NCBI GenBank assembly: GCA_963682025.1
Contig: OY821519.1
Location: 73,898,314-73,962,313 of the forward strand
DNA length: 64,000 nt
Direction: 5' to 3'
Origin: Cordilura impudica
Taxonomy: Eukaryota > Arthropoda > Insecta > Diptera > Scathophagidae
The position numbers and the translations under genes are program-made. Below the pieces are notes generated by a model. That model was not told the DNA's origin. It worked only from the letters and a program-made list of their open reading frames with translations, and ran no database searches. Below are positions 55,152 through 64,000 of this stretch, piece after piece; position 1 is the first letter of the stretch; the number at the start of each line of letters is the position of its first letter.

Positions 55152-57811
55152 TGGCGAATGTCATTAAAATCATTACTTGGAATGCTAGAGGCATTCGCAA
55201 CAAAAGTTTAGAGTTGTTCCAGTTCTTAAAAAACCACAACGTGGATGTATGTCTAGTATCAGAGACTTGGCTTAATTCAAATATTTCTATAAGACACGAA
55301 GATTTTTTTGTCTATAGAAATGATAGAGAAGTCGCAAGAGGAGGCGGCGTTGCAGTTATTATTAAAAAAAACTTACAACATAATTTATTACCAATTATTA
55401 ATACTAAGTTAATTGAAAATATTGGAGTCAAAATTTTTACTAATATTGGTAGTGTAGACATTTATTCATGTTACTTTCCAGGTGGTTCGGCAGGTGTAGG
55501 CAATAATAGAAAACAACTTTTTTCATCTGATATACGCATGCTCAGTAGCATAGGTGAAAGATACATTCTTGGAGGTGATTTTAATAGTAGGCATCAAAAC
55601 TGGGACTGTTTAAGAGCAAACTGTTGGGGAAATACCTTAAATGAGAAACTTTCATCATATAACATCAATATTATTTATCCTTGTGAACAAACATATGTTC
55701 CAGCTAGTGCCAATAGACAGGGATCTACACTAGATTTTTTCTTAACCAATATACCAAACATAATTTCCTCTGCAGTTGTTTTAAACAATCTCAACTCTGA
55801 TCACCTACCAGTTCAAATAAATCTCACTGGCGAAGTTAGCAGGTCTAGTTTAGTTTTGCTTGACTATAAAAATGCTAAGTGGTTATCTTTCCAGAGATAC
55901 CTTATAGAAAATACAATCATTCCCGATACAAGTGATATTACTTCTAATGAGCAAATTGATTCGGCGATTATACAGTTTAAGAACCTTATAAATGAGGCCA
56001 TTGATATAGCCATTCCAAAAAAACTACCTTCGTTTCAAAGAAAATCCCTACCAATGTATTTGAAAATTTACATACAACAACGAAATGCTTGTCGTAGAAA
56101 CTGGCAGCGATATCGTAGCATGACAGAATTTTACGAGATGAAATCTCTTAGTAGAAAAATAGGCGAGGAAATGGAAAGATTAAAAAACGAGTATTGGTCC
56201 AAACTTCTGGCAACTTTGGACAAAAACTCAGCTCCATTCTGGAACCTTACCAAGATAACGAGAAAGAAGCGCAACTCGATAGCTATTTTAAAACACAACA
56301 ACTGTAGATTTACCACAAATGTTGAAAAATGTAATATTATGGCCCAAACTTTTGCATCTAATCATTTAATTTCCCAAAATTTAGGTGACACTGAAACAAA
56401 CACGCAAGTTAATGCAATAGTTCAATCGTTTAGATTATCTACTCCTAATATCTCTGATGATTCATTAATAACTACATCCCAAATTAGCGATGTAATTAAA
56501 AAGCTGAAAGCAAGAAAGGCACCTGGAGTTGATGGAGTAAATAATAAATGCCTTAAACATCTTCCAAAAAAATCGCTTAAATTCCTAACACTTATTTTTA
56601 ATTCATGTTTAAAACAAAGCTACTTTCCAATTGATTTCAAGAAAGCAAAAATTATTCCAATTAGAAAGCCGAACAAACCAACAGATCAGCCCTCTTCCTA
56701 TCGTCCAATTAGCCTGTTGTCGTCTATAGGTAAAATTTTTGAGAAAATTATAAATGAAAAACTGTTGTGCTTTATTGAGTCTAACACAATTTTCCCTAAC
56801 CATCAATTCGGCTTTCGAAAGGAGCACAACACAGTCCATTCGTTAATACGAATCAGAAATTTGGTAACCGAAAATTTTGACCTTCAAAAATCAACTGGTA
56901 TGGTTTTACTAGACGTCAAAGCTGCTTTTGATTCTGTGTGGCACGATGGCCTTATTTATAAAATGATTCGATTCAACGTCCCCAGTTTCTTAATTAAAAT
57001 AATCGAAAGTTTTCTGTCTAATCGCTCCTTCAAAGTTTACATTGGATCATGTTGTTCTGAAAGTTTTAGTATACCTTCAGGGTGTCCCCAGGGCTCCTGT
57101 CTCTCACCTATTTTGTATAACTTATATACCTCAGATTTACCCCATCTTGAAAGTTGTACTATGTCCGTATTTGCAGACGATACAGCAGTATTATGTTCCG
57201 ATATACTCGCTGAAAACATTATTTCCAACCTTCAAAGGGATTTAGAAAAATTAGCAAATTACTTCAATAAGTGGAAAATAACACTAAATGCTGATAAAAC
57301 TCAGGCTATATATTTTACAAGAAAAAGAAAATCCTGTTATATTCCCCAGAGAAACATTACTTTTCTGAACACGGAAGTTCCATGGGAACTAAAAGTAAAA
57401 TATTTAGGAATAATTCTTGATCCCAAAATGAAATTTAAAGAACATGTACAATACATAATAAACAAAGTAAATATTATGACCCGAGTACTTTATCCTTTTA
57501 TAAACCGAAACTCTGCTCTAAGTATACAAAACAAAAGATTAATATTCAAACTTATTTTTCATGCCGTAATATTTTATGCAGCTCCTATGTGGGCTAAAAG
57601 TGCAACCTGTCACATTAAAAAACTTCAAATCGCACAAAATAAATTACTTAAACTTATATACAACCTTCCATGGTTCTTCTCAACACAAAGGCTTCATATA
57701 ATTTCGGATATAGATCTTGTTGTTTCCAGGTTAAACAAACTAACTACAAACTTTTATTCCAGATGCTCCGATTCTGAACACCCTTATATTAATGAATTGA
57801 CATCAGCTTAG
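55151..57811 (+). CDS. LINE ORF2: apurinic-type endonuclease and reverse transcriptase
   Basis: 886 codons, uninterrupted. Nicks the target DNA and reverse-transcribes the LINE RNA from the nick. Endonuclease (residues about 5-230): ITWNARGIRN, LVSETWLNS with the catalytic Glu, GGGVAVIIKK, GGDFNSRHQNWD near 140, and NSDHLPVQ near 216. Reverse transcriptase (about 445-720): KAPGVDGVNNKCLKHL, YRPISLLSSIGKIFE, QFGFRKEHNTVHSL, LLDVKAAFDSVWHDGL, GCPQGSCLSPILYN and the catalytic VFADDTAVL near 672. The C-terminus is short, without RNase H, as in Jockey-type elements. Start ATG chosen because it overlaps the ORF1 stop. Confidence 0.93.
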   Translation: MANVIKIITWNARGIRNKSLELFQFLKNHNVDVCLVSETWLNSNISIRHEDFFVYRNDREVARGGGVAVIIKKNLQHNLLPIINTKLIENIGVKIFTNIGSVDIYSCYFPGGSAGVGNNRKQLFSSDIRMLSSIGERYILGGDFNSRHQNWDCLRANCWGNTLNEKLSSYNINIIYPCEQTYVPASANRQGSTLDFFLTNIPNIISSAVVLNNLNSDHLPVQINLTGEVSRSSLVLLDYKNAKWLSFQRYLIENTIIPDTSDITSNEQIDSAIIQFKNLINEAIDIAIPKKLPSFQRKSLPMYLKIYIQQRNACRRNWQRYRSMTEFYEMKSLSRKIGEEMERLKNEYWSKLLATLDKNSAPFWNLTKITRKKRNSIAILKHNNCRFTTNVEKCNIMAQTFASNHLISQNLGDTETNTQVNAIVQSFRLSTPNISDDSLITTSQISDVIKKLKARKAPGVDGVNNKCLKHLPKKSLKFLTLIFNSCLKQSYFPIDFKKAKIIPIRKPNKPTDQPSSYRPISLLSSIGKIFEKIINEKLLCFIESNTIFPNHQFGFRKEHNTVHSLIRIRNLVTENFDLQKSTGMVLLDVKAAFDSVWHDGLIYKMIRFNVPSFLIKIIESFLSNRSFKVYIGSCCSESFSIPSGCPQGSCLSPILYNLYTSDLPHLESCTMSVFADDTAVLCSDILAENIISNLQRDLEKLANYFNKWKITLNADKTQAIYFTRKRKSCYIPQRNITFLNTEVPWELKVKYLGIILDPKMKFKEHVQYIINKVNIMTRVLYPFINRNSALSIQNKRLIFKLIFHAVIFYAAPMWAKSATCHIKKLQIAQNKLLKLIYNLPWFFSTQRLHIISDIDLVVSRLNKLTTNFYSRCSDSEHPYINELTSA

Positions 57812-58084
57812 GTAGTTGTAAGTAGATCTTTAAGTAGTTTTTATTAAAAAATAAAAAATCTTCAAATAGGTTTTTTAAAATTTTGCCTCCAATAGAATTA
57901 TAATGTAGATATGTATATAATTTTGTAAATTACTATTTATTATTAAGGAGAAAGAGTACAAAAACTTGAACTATGTATATACAGTTTATTTTTAAGATGA
58001 AAATGAAAATATTATTTAAATAAATAAAGAATTGAATTGATGTAATTAAACATAATATCATTATTTTCTTAAATATTTGTTTTT

Positions 58085-58870
58085 ATACCCTCCACTCCAG
58101 TGTGCAGAGGGTATATATAAGTTTGTCATTCCGTTTGTAATAATTAGAAAAAAAATTTTGGACCCCATAAAATATATATATTTGTGATCCTTATAACAAC
58201 CGGAGTTGATATAGCGATGTCCGTCTGTCCATCTGTGGAAATAACGATGACGGCATCAATCGGATAGCTAGGATGCTCGTTGACATAAAAAATGATTCAC
58301 CAACATCCTGAAAAGTTTGTTGTTTAAAATCGTCCAAATCGGCCAATTAGGGCCCGAGATTTGAATGAAGAACTAAAAAAGTCTTGAGAAAATATAATTT
58401 TCTATGTTGTTCTTGTCACGATCACGCCCTGAATAGTGCAGCTACAGTGATCGTTTTTAGTGAGAATGATTCACCAAACTCATGGGAAGATTTCTGTTTC
58501 AAAAATCGTTAAAATCGGTGGAACAGGTCCAGGGAAATCTATGAAAAAGTAAAAAAAAAAATGAAAAATATGATGTTTCATTATTGTTCTTGTTGTTATT
58601 CTAAATGTTGTGTTGTTCCCATAGCTGGACTTGTTGCTTTTGTGGTCGTTGTGGTAATAATATAATAAAAACTAACCCTTTGTACATTTTTTTATTAACT
58701 CTGGTAGAAAAATTTAAAAGTTTCCAATGTTTTGGCATCACTCTAAAAATTCGTTAGATCATTTCAGTTATTACCACGAGCCTGCCTGCAAAATTTCAGA
58801 TGGAATGGCTCTCGGGAAAGGGGTTAAAATTGATCCAAAATTTTTTCGATAAGCAGACACTACGAGTTAA
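58085..58870 (+). repeat. Hairpin-ended non-coding repeat with GTCCGTCTGTCC block
   Basis: Starts with ATACCCTCCACTCC...GAGGGTAT, a hairpin typical of a dispersed fly repeat, followed by GATGTCCGTCTGTCCATCTG. The right part (58740-58870) shares CCACGAGCCTGCCTGCAAAA and GGGTTAAAATTGATCCAAAA with 50995-51070. Probably one or two non-autonomous elements. The boundaries are uncertain. Confidence 0.55.
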
Positions 58871-59035
58871 TATAAAGGGAGTAAAAATTCACCAACATCT
58901 CAAGCAAATAATGCTAAAATACCTAGTTGTTAATAAAAAAAAAAACAATGTAAATATAGCAAAAAAAAAACTTTATGTATAAATTTATTTATATAAATTT
59001 ATATAAACATATTAAATAATACAAATAATGTACAT

Positions 59036-61587
59036 ATCGTCTGTGCGCCGACCAAAATTCCCATGTGTATTTTACCTAGTTTTCAGGAGAGCATAAAAAC
59101 TGATTAATTTTGCCAATTTGCGAAATTTTTTAGCATATCACATTTTTTGTTTTTTTCAAAGCCCATTTGTTATCACTATATCAAAAAAAGTTCAGATATC
59201 TTTTGGCGCCTTGGAGTGGTAAAGGTATTTAAAGAAAAACTACACATGGGAGTTTTTTTTCGGAAATTTTTTAAAAGAATAGTTAAGTTATAATACACAT
59301 AGGAGTATTTGTTTGTGATACAGAAAATATAAATGATTTTTTCCGACCCAACCATTGGCGAATATGGCAGATAATAGTGGAACATGGGATTTTTTTTATT
59401 AAACAACAGAATTAAGTAACAAAAGTCAATCAAGCAAACAAGTATATTAAATAAATGAACATAGTGGTATAAATTATCGTAAAAGTGATGATAATCTCTG
59501 TGCATAAATTGTTGTAGGGATTGTAAGATGTTATATTTGTTCCTATCAATTGTTAATGGCATCGTATATAAAGCTTTCAAGTCGGCTTGCACTTTTTGAT
59601 TTCTTTGCTGAGGTAAAGATTTTCATTCTTAATACATAACTGCATTATTTATATAAAGTAGTGCGCGAATATCACAGACTTTTGGATCTCCAGTCTTTCG
59701 TCCTGGCCTAATAGAACCGTAGTTTTCGGGAAGATGTTCATAATCTTTGAAAAATGTATAATCCAAATAATTAATTATATATGGTTGAGATGGTCTTGCA
59801 TGACGCATCAGATTTATGTAGTCAGCAGGGGAGTATTGGTGGACTAAATAGTTGTTCTAGGGTAGAATGCACACTATCAACTTCCATCATCGTATGACCT
59901 TTTTCTAGTATTATTTGCTGTATTTCTACGTCTCTTGAAGATGAAAAATTAGCTAAAGCACTGCACAATACTTTGTTTCTATTTTGATAAGTGCACCCAT
60001 CAGATAGATATCAGCACCACCTTTTTATACGAAATACTATATTGTTGTAAGATATGAAGAACACGTGTTGTACTATTGTTTGAATTTACACCTCCTTCTC
60101 CTTCTTGCCATACGTACAGGTACACATCTTTAATGTTTTTTACATAAAATGTAAAGTTATGAATGGCTAATTTTTGCTTGTAGTACTATTCGGATACAAG
60201 TAGTTTTGGGCATAATAAAACACTTTGCATATCCATGGTCACTACTAACATGTCAGATGACATGTTGTCAACAGCCATTTTTTTAGCAGCCCTGGCTCCG
60301 TCTTTTTTTAAAACATGAATCTCATACATCTCTTGATCAATATTACCTTCATTATAACCAACACAAACATCACACTGGTCCTTGCGGGGTTTAAATATTG
60401 ATATTTGTTTCTCTTTCAAAACTTCACTGAACTTATTTCGCATAACCGGAATTTCGTTGTATTTCTCTCACCATTTAATATATAATCTGTGCATTTCGGT
60501 TTTGGTCCTAAATACATATCTCTTCTACGTATGTTCTCTTAGTTCTTGCTCTGCAATAGTGGCTCGGAACTCTCAGAATTAGATTCAACCACTTGAGAAG
60601 AGATTCTGTTTTTAGAGGTTTGGCTTTCTTATTTGCTCCTTTTTTATCTCCGGATTTTATCCATAATTGGAATGTACGGTCCTCTAAATCAAATGTTCCC
60701 AAAAAGAATTTCTTACACACGCGAGTTTTGTTTCCCCCCTAAAGATGGCAAATAACAATCAAAGTGGGATGTTTTCCTTACGTGTTTTGAATTTGGTCTC
60801 CTTCTAACGGCTTGTTTGCGAAATTCAACCAAACCCATAATATACGCTTTTTTGACATCCCATGTGGGTAAATTCCAAAAAAAATTTGAAAGTATCTTTA
60901 CGATTACCTTCATCAATAGCTCCACAAAGAAAGATTCTTTCTGTTTTCTTCTCAGCGAGATGCGCACAACAAATTCCTTTCATCTTTCTAGCTCCTTTTG
61001 TTCCATATTTTTTCCCCAAAACACGTAACTCTTTGTTTTTCTTCTTCCTTTCCGTCTTTAAAAATTCTTCCACATTTTCTTCCAAATCATTTTCACATTT
61101 ATGAATTGCTTCAAAAACTCCCGTTTCCTCCTTCAAATAAAGATTAAGATTAATTTCGCCTTCCATCGTATTTTGGATAGCTGTATTCATCTAAGAGTCG
61201 CTAATATTTAAGAGATGCGAAAAATTTTTGAATTGCAATTTTACCTGTGTTTATTTGACCTTTTCTCCTTTTTTTCCTTTTCTTCAACTTAATCACGGAA
61301 AACTTTTTGGGAAAATTCGTATAATTTTTTTTTGACAGAAAATCAAATGCAAATGCATGCAATTTAATTTTATATAAAAAATCCTATGTGTACAAAACCA
61401 CATAGGAGTTTTTATTGAAGCATTTGTACTATGGGCTACACATAGGAGTATTGGCTAACTTTGGAACCAATGAAGATAACGCGAAACGCTTTGGTGGGTA
61501 ATCGTATGACCAATAAGGCTTTCTAATGCAACAATAAAAAAAAAACGAAAAAATACACATAGGTGTTTTGGTCGGCGCACAGACGAT
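59036..61587. mobile_element. TIR DNA transposon with SDGC-type transposase
   Basis: ATCGTCTGTGCGCCGACCAA at the left end is matched by its reverse complement at 61568-61587. Subterminal ACACATAGGAGT-type motifs recur at 59060, 59243, 59296, 61390, 61402, 61435 and 61556, in both orientations. They may be transposase-binding sites. The minus strand encodes a transposase relic. The 4 bases flanking each end do not match exactly, so the target duplication is unresolved. Confidence 0.85.
59640..61190 (-). pseudogene. SDGC/GHT-family DDE transposase relic
   Basis: Read from right to left in changing frames. 61190-60825 is a lysine-rich N-terminus. Around 60780-60650 are HFDCYLPSLGG and CKKFFLGTFDLEDR. 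Around 60395-60200 are FKPRKDQCDVCVGYNEGNI and MDMQSVLLCPKL. Then come HNFTFYVKNIKD and VWQEGEGG. SDGCTYQNRN lies at 60004-59975, followed in frame by ILEKGHTMMEVDSVHSTLEQ. The tail (YINLMRHARPSQPYIINYLD, then SIRPGRKTGDPKVCDIRAL) runs to about 59640. The order matches a common insect transposase-like family; DGCxYQNRN probably carries a catalytic Asp. At least four frame changes are needed, so it is dead, but nearly the whole length is preserved. Confidence 0.7.
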
Positions 61588-63340
61588 TTATTATATATGA
61601 TATCCATAACAACTGCATGTTAGAAATAAGTCGGTATATTATTTTATTTACATAAAATTCTGCAATATTTTGTTGTGGGAAAAATACATTTCTTTTGCAT
61701 TAACAGAGTGTCACTTCATTTTGCTCAGCGTGACTATGCCACAGTAGATGGCGCCACAATTTTTGTTTGTTCTAATTAGCTTTGCAATAGTTATTTCTAT
61801 TTTAACATTAATGTCAATATTTTCAAATGGATATCATACAGAACAATGTTAAGAGTATACACGGGCTGGTCTTTTATTTCATACGTTTATAATTGTTATT
61901 CTTTTACAAATATGAACATAAGTTTGGCATGTTAACTTTTTTGTTGTCTTTACAAAATAGAGTTACCGAGTTCATCAATGATTTTTTTGCTTTCAAAACA
62001 GTTCTACATAGTTATTTAGAATTATTATTCTGCTTTACCTACAAAATATCTGATTGCGATTACATCTAATTTTTAAAAATTGTTTATAATTACTAAAGCA
62101 TTACTATTCACATAAATACTATATTGCACTTTTTAAATTTTCCATTCAAATTTAAGAAAATATTAATTCTAAAAACTGGAATTAAAATTTCCAATTATCA
62201 ATTAGAAAATATTAATTGAATTTCAGAAAATCATATCAAAACGTCGGAAATTATAATTTTAAATTGAGAAGACATCAGTTGCATTTTTAATATATAAATT
62301 TTATTCGTTAAACACAAATTGAAATTCCAAAAAAAAACACCAAATATGTTTACATTTAAAAAATGTTTACATTTAAAAAAATATTGCCATTCAGGAGAAA
62401 TTAATAACTTTTCTGTACCGCGAAAGTTAAAAAAAGAAAATTGTAAAATTATCAGTAAAATTTTTAAACGATATTCGCTATTGTTAAAGTCAGCTGTTGT
62501 TGTTATCTAAACGACAACCATTTTTGTGTTGTTTATTCAATCGACAAAAACTTAAATTTTTAGGTTGGAATGTCGTCATACATAAATAAAAATCATAAAA
62601 TAGTGAAAATATTTTGCTCTCATTAAAAAAGTTTTTTATATAAATAAAAAAATGAAATAGCATATTCAATACATTATTTCATTTTTAAATAAATAAACAG
62701 AAATATTAGTAAACAAAATAAAGATATTAAACATAAACATAAAATTATCCTGTCAAACACGATGCAATTTGTTTTTTTCTATTCTTCTTTGTGTTTTTCG
62801 CTTATTTTGACAGAGATGCCACTCGTTTACAATTTAAATAATTGAAAAAATAGATTTGTCTACTGTCGTTAAGATGTCTGTACTTACTGAATCACTTAAT
62901 CCTTAGTGCAAACAACAATAGCTGTCGATATATTTGGCGATTGTCGGATCGTTGAAATTTACAGAATCGGACTACAGAAAACATTAATTTAAATTCAATG
63001 AATTTTAGAAAACCTCAAATGATATTTAAGAATTGCGAACATAAAAATTGTTACATAAATAAACGCAATTTGATGAGAATGTTATTTATATATATATTTT
63101 AACAATTTTTTTAGGATGAAAATTAGAAAGTTTTTGAGAAAATAAATATAACAAATTATTTTATTTAAAATGTTTGGGACTTTTGGTTTTTTGCGTTTGG
63201 CATCCCAAATTTGAATATTTATTATTATAAATTTATTCTCTATGTTTTCCAAATATGGCAATATTTTAATAAAAAAAAAAATGAGAAATATTTGGCCAGT
63301 TAAAAGAAACTATACAGCCATCTACAATTAGCACGATTTA
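61588..63340. other. AT-rich non-coding sequence
   Basis: No gene recognised. A 63-codon frame at 62319-62510 is lysine-rich and has no known domain. Confidence 0.4.
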
Positions 63341-63697
63341 ATGCATATAGCCACCCTACACAACCATTACCTTTGCAATGGAGGTTAGGTCGAGCTATTT
63401 AATTAGCAAAAACTAAATTAAATGAGAAGTTATGTCATATAACCGGAAACGCATGCATATAGGTATATAACCTAAATGCATGCCGATCAGCAACCACGAT
63501 GACCAAAAAGCAAACACCGAAATAAATCCGAAATAATAGAAAAGACGAAAACCCACCCAAAGAATTTGCTGAAATAATTTGGTATTAAGTTTAACAAATT
63601 GTTTACTTTTTCATATACATTAATTATCAAGATTCAAACCGAGGTGGAGGGTATCAAAGATTCGGCACAGCCGAATTTAACACTCTTACTTCTTATT
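63341..63697. repeat. Tail of a dispersed repeat with hairpins
   Basis: Contains GCATGCATATAGGT pairing with ACCTAAATGCATGC (63451-63483). Ends GGTGGAGGGTATCAAAGATT, then CGGCACAGCCG and TAACACTCTTACTTCTTA, which resembles the terminal part of dispersed fly repeats that start ATACCCTCCACC. The upstream boundary is a guess. Confidence 0.4.
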
Positions 63698-63801
63698 TGT
63701 AAATCTATTTAATTGTTTCAATGTATGTACATATGTAATTATATCATTTATACAGGTCTGTAAGGATTAATTCCATTGGCTTAATAAATAAATAAAAAAA
63801 A

Positions 63802-64000
63802 CCATGTGAGTCCGATCACAGGGGAGATGTGTAAACATCTAGTAATTAAAGATTTTTTTATGTCACTTTTATAGAATCAAACAGAAAGCGTCATCTATGT
63901 ATCACTTATAGCAATTTACTGCACGGGCTCTACTAATATAAACATGTTTATTATCATTTATTATTTCAACCGGTTAATCTTTAGTTTTTCGTTTTTTCAT
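63802..64000. mobile_element. Hairpin-ended element with T-rich array, copy 2 (runs off the window)
   Basis: CATGTGAGTCCGATCACAGG, AGATGTGTAAACATCTAG and AATCAAACAGAAAGC match 20612-20700. The last bases (TTTAGTTTTTCGTTTTTTCA) are the start of an array like that at 20745. Confidence 0.6.

Larger units (their letters stand above)
53789..58035 (+). mobile_element. Full-length Jockey-type LINE with 14-bp target duplication
   Basis: ATTGATGTAATTAA occurs at 53775-53788 and 58036-58049, immediately outside the element. Inside are a 283-bp 5' UTR, ORF1, ORF2 and a 224-bp 3' UTR ending in a TAAATAAATAAAG tail. Both ORFs are uninterrupted. The intact coding and perfect duplication suggest a recent insertion. 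Confidence 0.92.

Overview
This window looks like transposable-element-dense, AT-rich DNA from a higher fly (Diptera, most likely a calyptrate). That rests on three things seen here: short GT-AG introns, many copies of a Helentron/DINE-1-type repeat with GTCY-like runs, and a Jockey-clade LINE. I find no convincing host gene. Almost every recognisable coding stretch belongs to a mobile element, and most are broken, which is what pericentromeric or other element-accumulating DNA looks like.

Layout. 0-1.3 kb: 3' end of a DDE-type transposase relic. 1.3-5.7 kb: Ty3/gypsy LTR retrotransposon on the minus strand with degenerate gag-pol. 5.8-6.9 kb: degenerate tandem repeat. 7.9-11.5 kb: a LINE tail, several Helentron-like repeats and a Transib-like transposase relic. 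11.5-13.5 kb: a nearly complete transposase relic of an unassigned family. 13.6-15.5 kb: two nested non-autonomous Helitrons with a ~143-bp internal satellite. 15.6-16.2 kb: another Helentron-like copy. 17.9-20.0 kb: TIR element with an SDNC-type transposase relic. 20.6-22.1 kb: hairpin-ended element filled by a T-rich array; a second copy starts at 63.8 kb. 22.7-24.4 kb: hAT relic between 250-bp direct repeats. 26.2-27.4 kb: satellite-like repeat with a foldback element. 29.5-31.9 kb: TIR element with an 8-bp target duplication and a transposase that has lost key residues. 31.9-34.2 kb: LINE relic. 36.1-38.1 kb: 18-bp satellite. 39.3-42.6 kb: 5'-truncated LINE with a target duplication. 43.7-44.3 kb: isolated arm of the 29.5-kb family. 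45.3-48.2 kb: PIF/Harbinger element. 49.4-51.2 kb: TIR element with a nested Helentron-like copy. 53.8-58.0 kb: full-length Jockey-type LINE. 59.0-61.6 kb: TIR element with an SDGC-type transposase relic.

Most notable. (1) In the Harbinger element the two genes are interlocked: the large intron of the minus-strand transposase gene contains exons 2 and 3 of the plus-strand MADF-BESS gene, and the large intron of the MADF-BESS gene contains exon 2 of the transposase. A poly(A) signal of each gene lies a few bases from the splice donor of the other. (2) The LINE at 53.8-58.0 kb has both ORFs open, a TAATG ORF1/ORF2 junction and a 14-bp target duplication, so it may be recently active. (3) Four transposase relics share an S-[DH]-[GN]-x-x-x-Q-x-[KR]-like core motif. 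(4) Several satellites are carried inside mobile elements.
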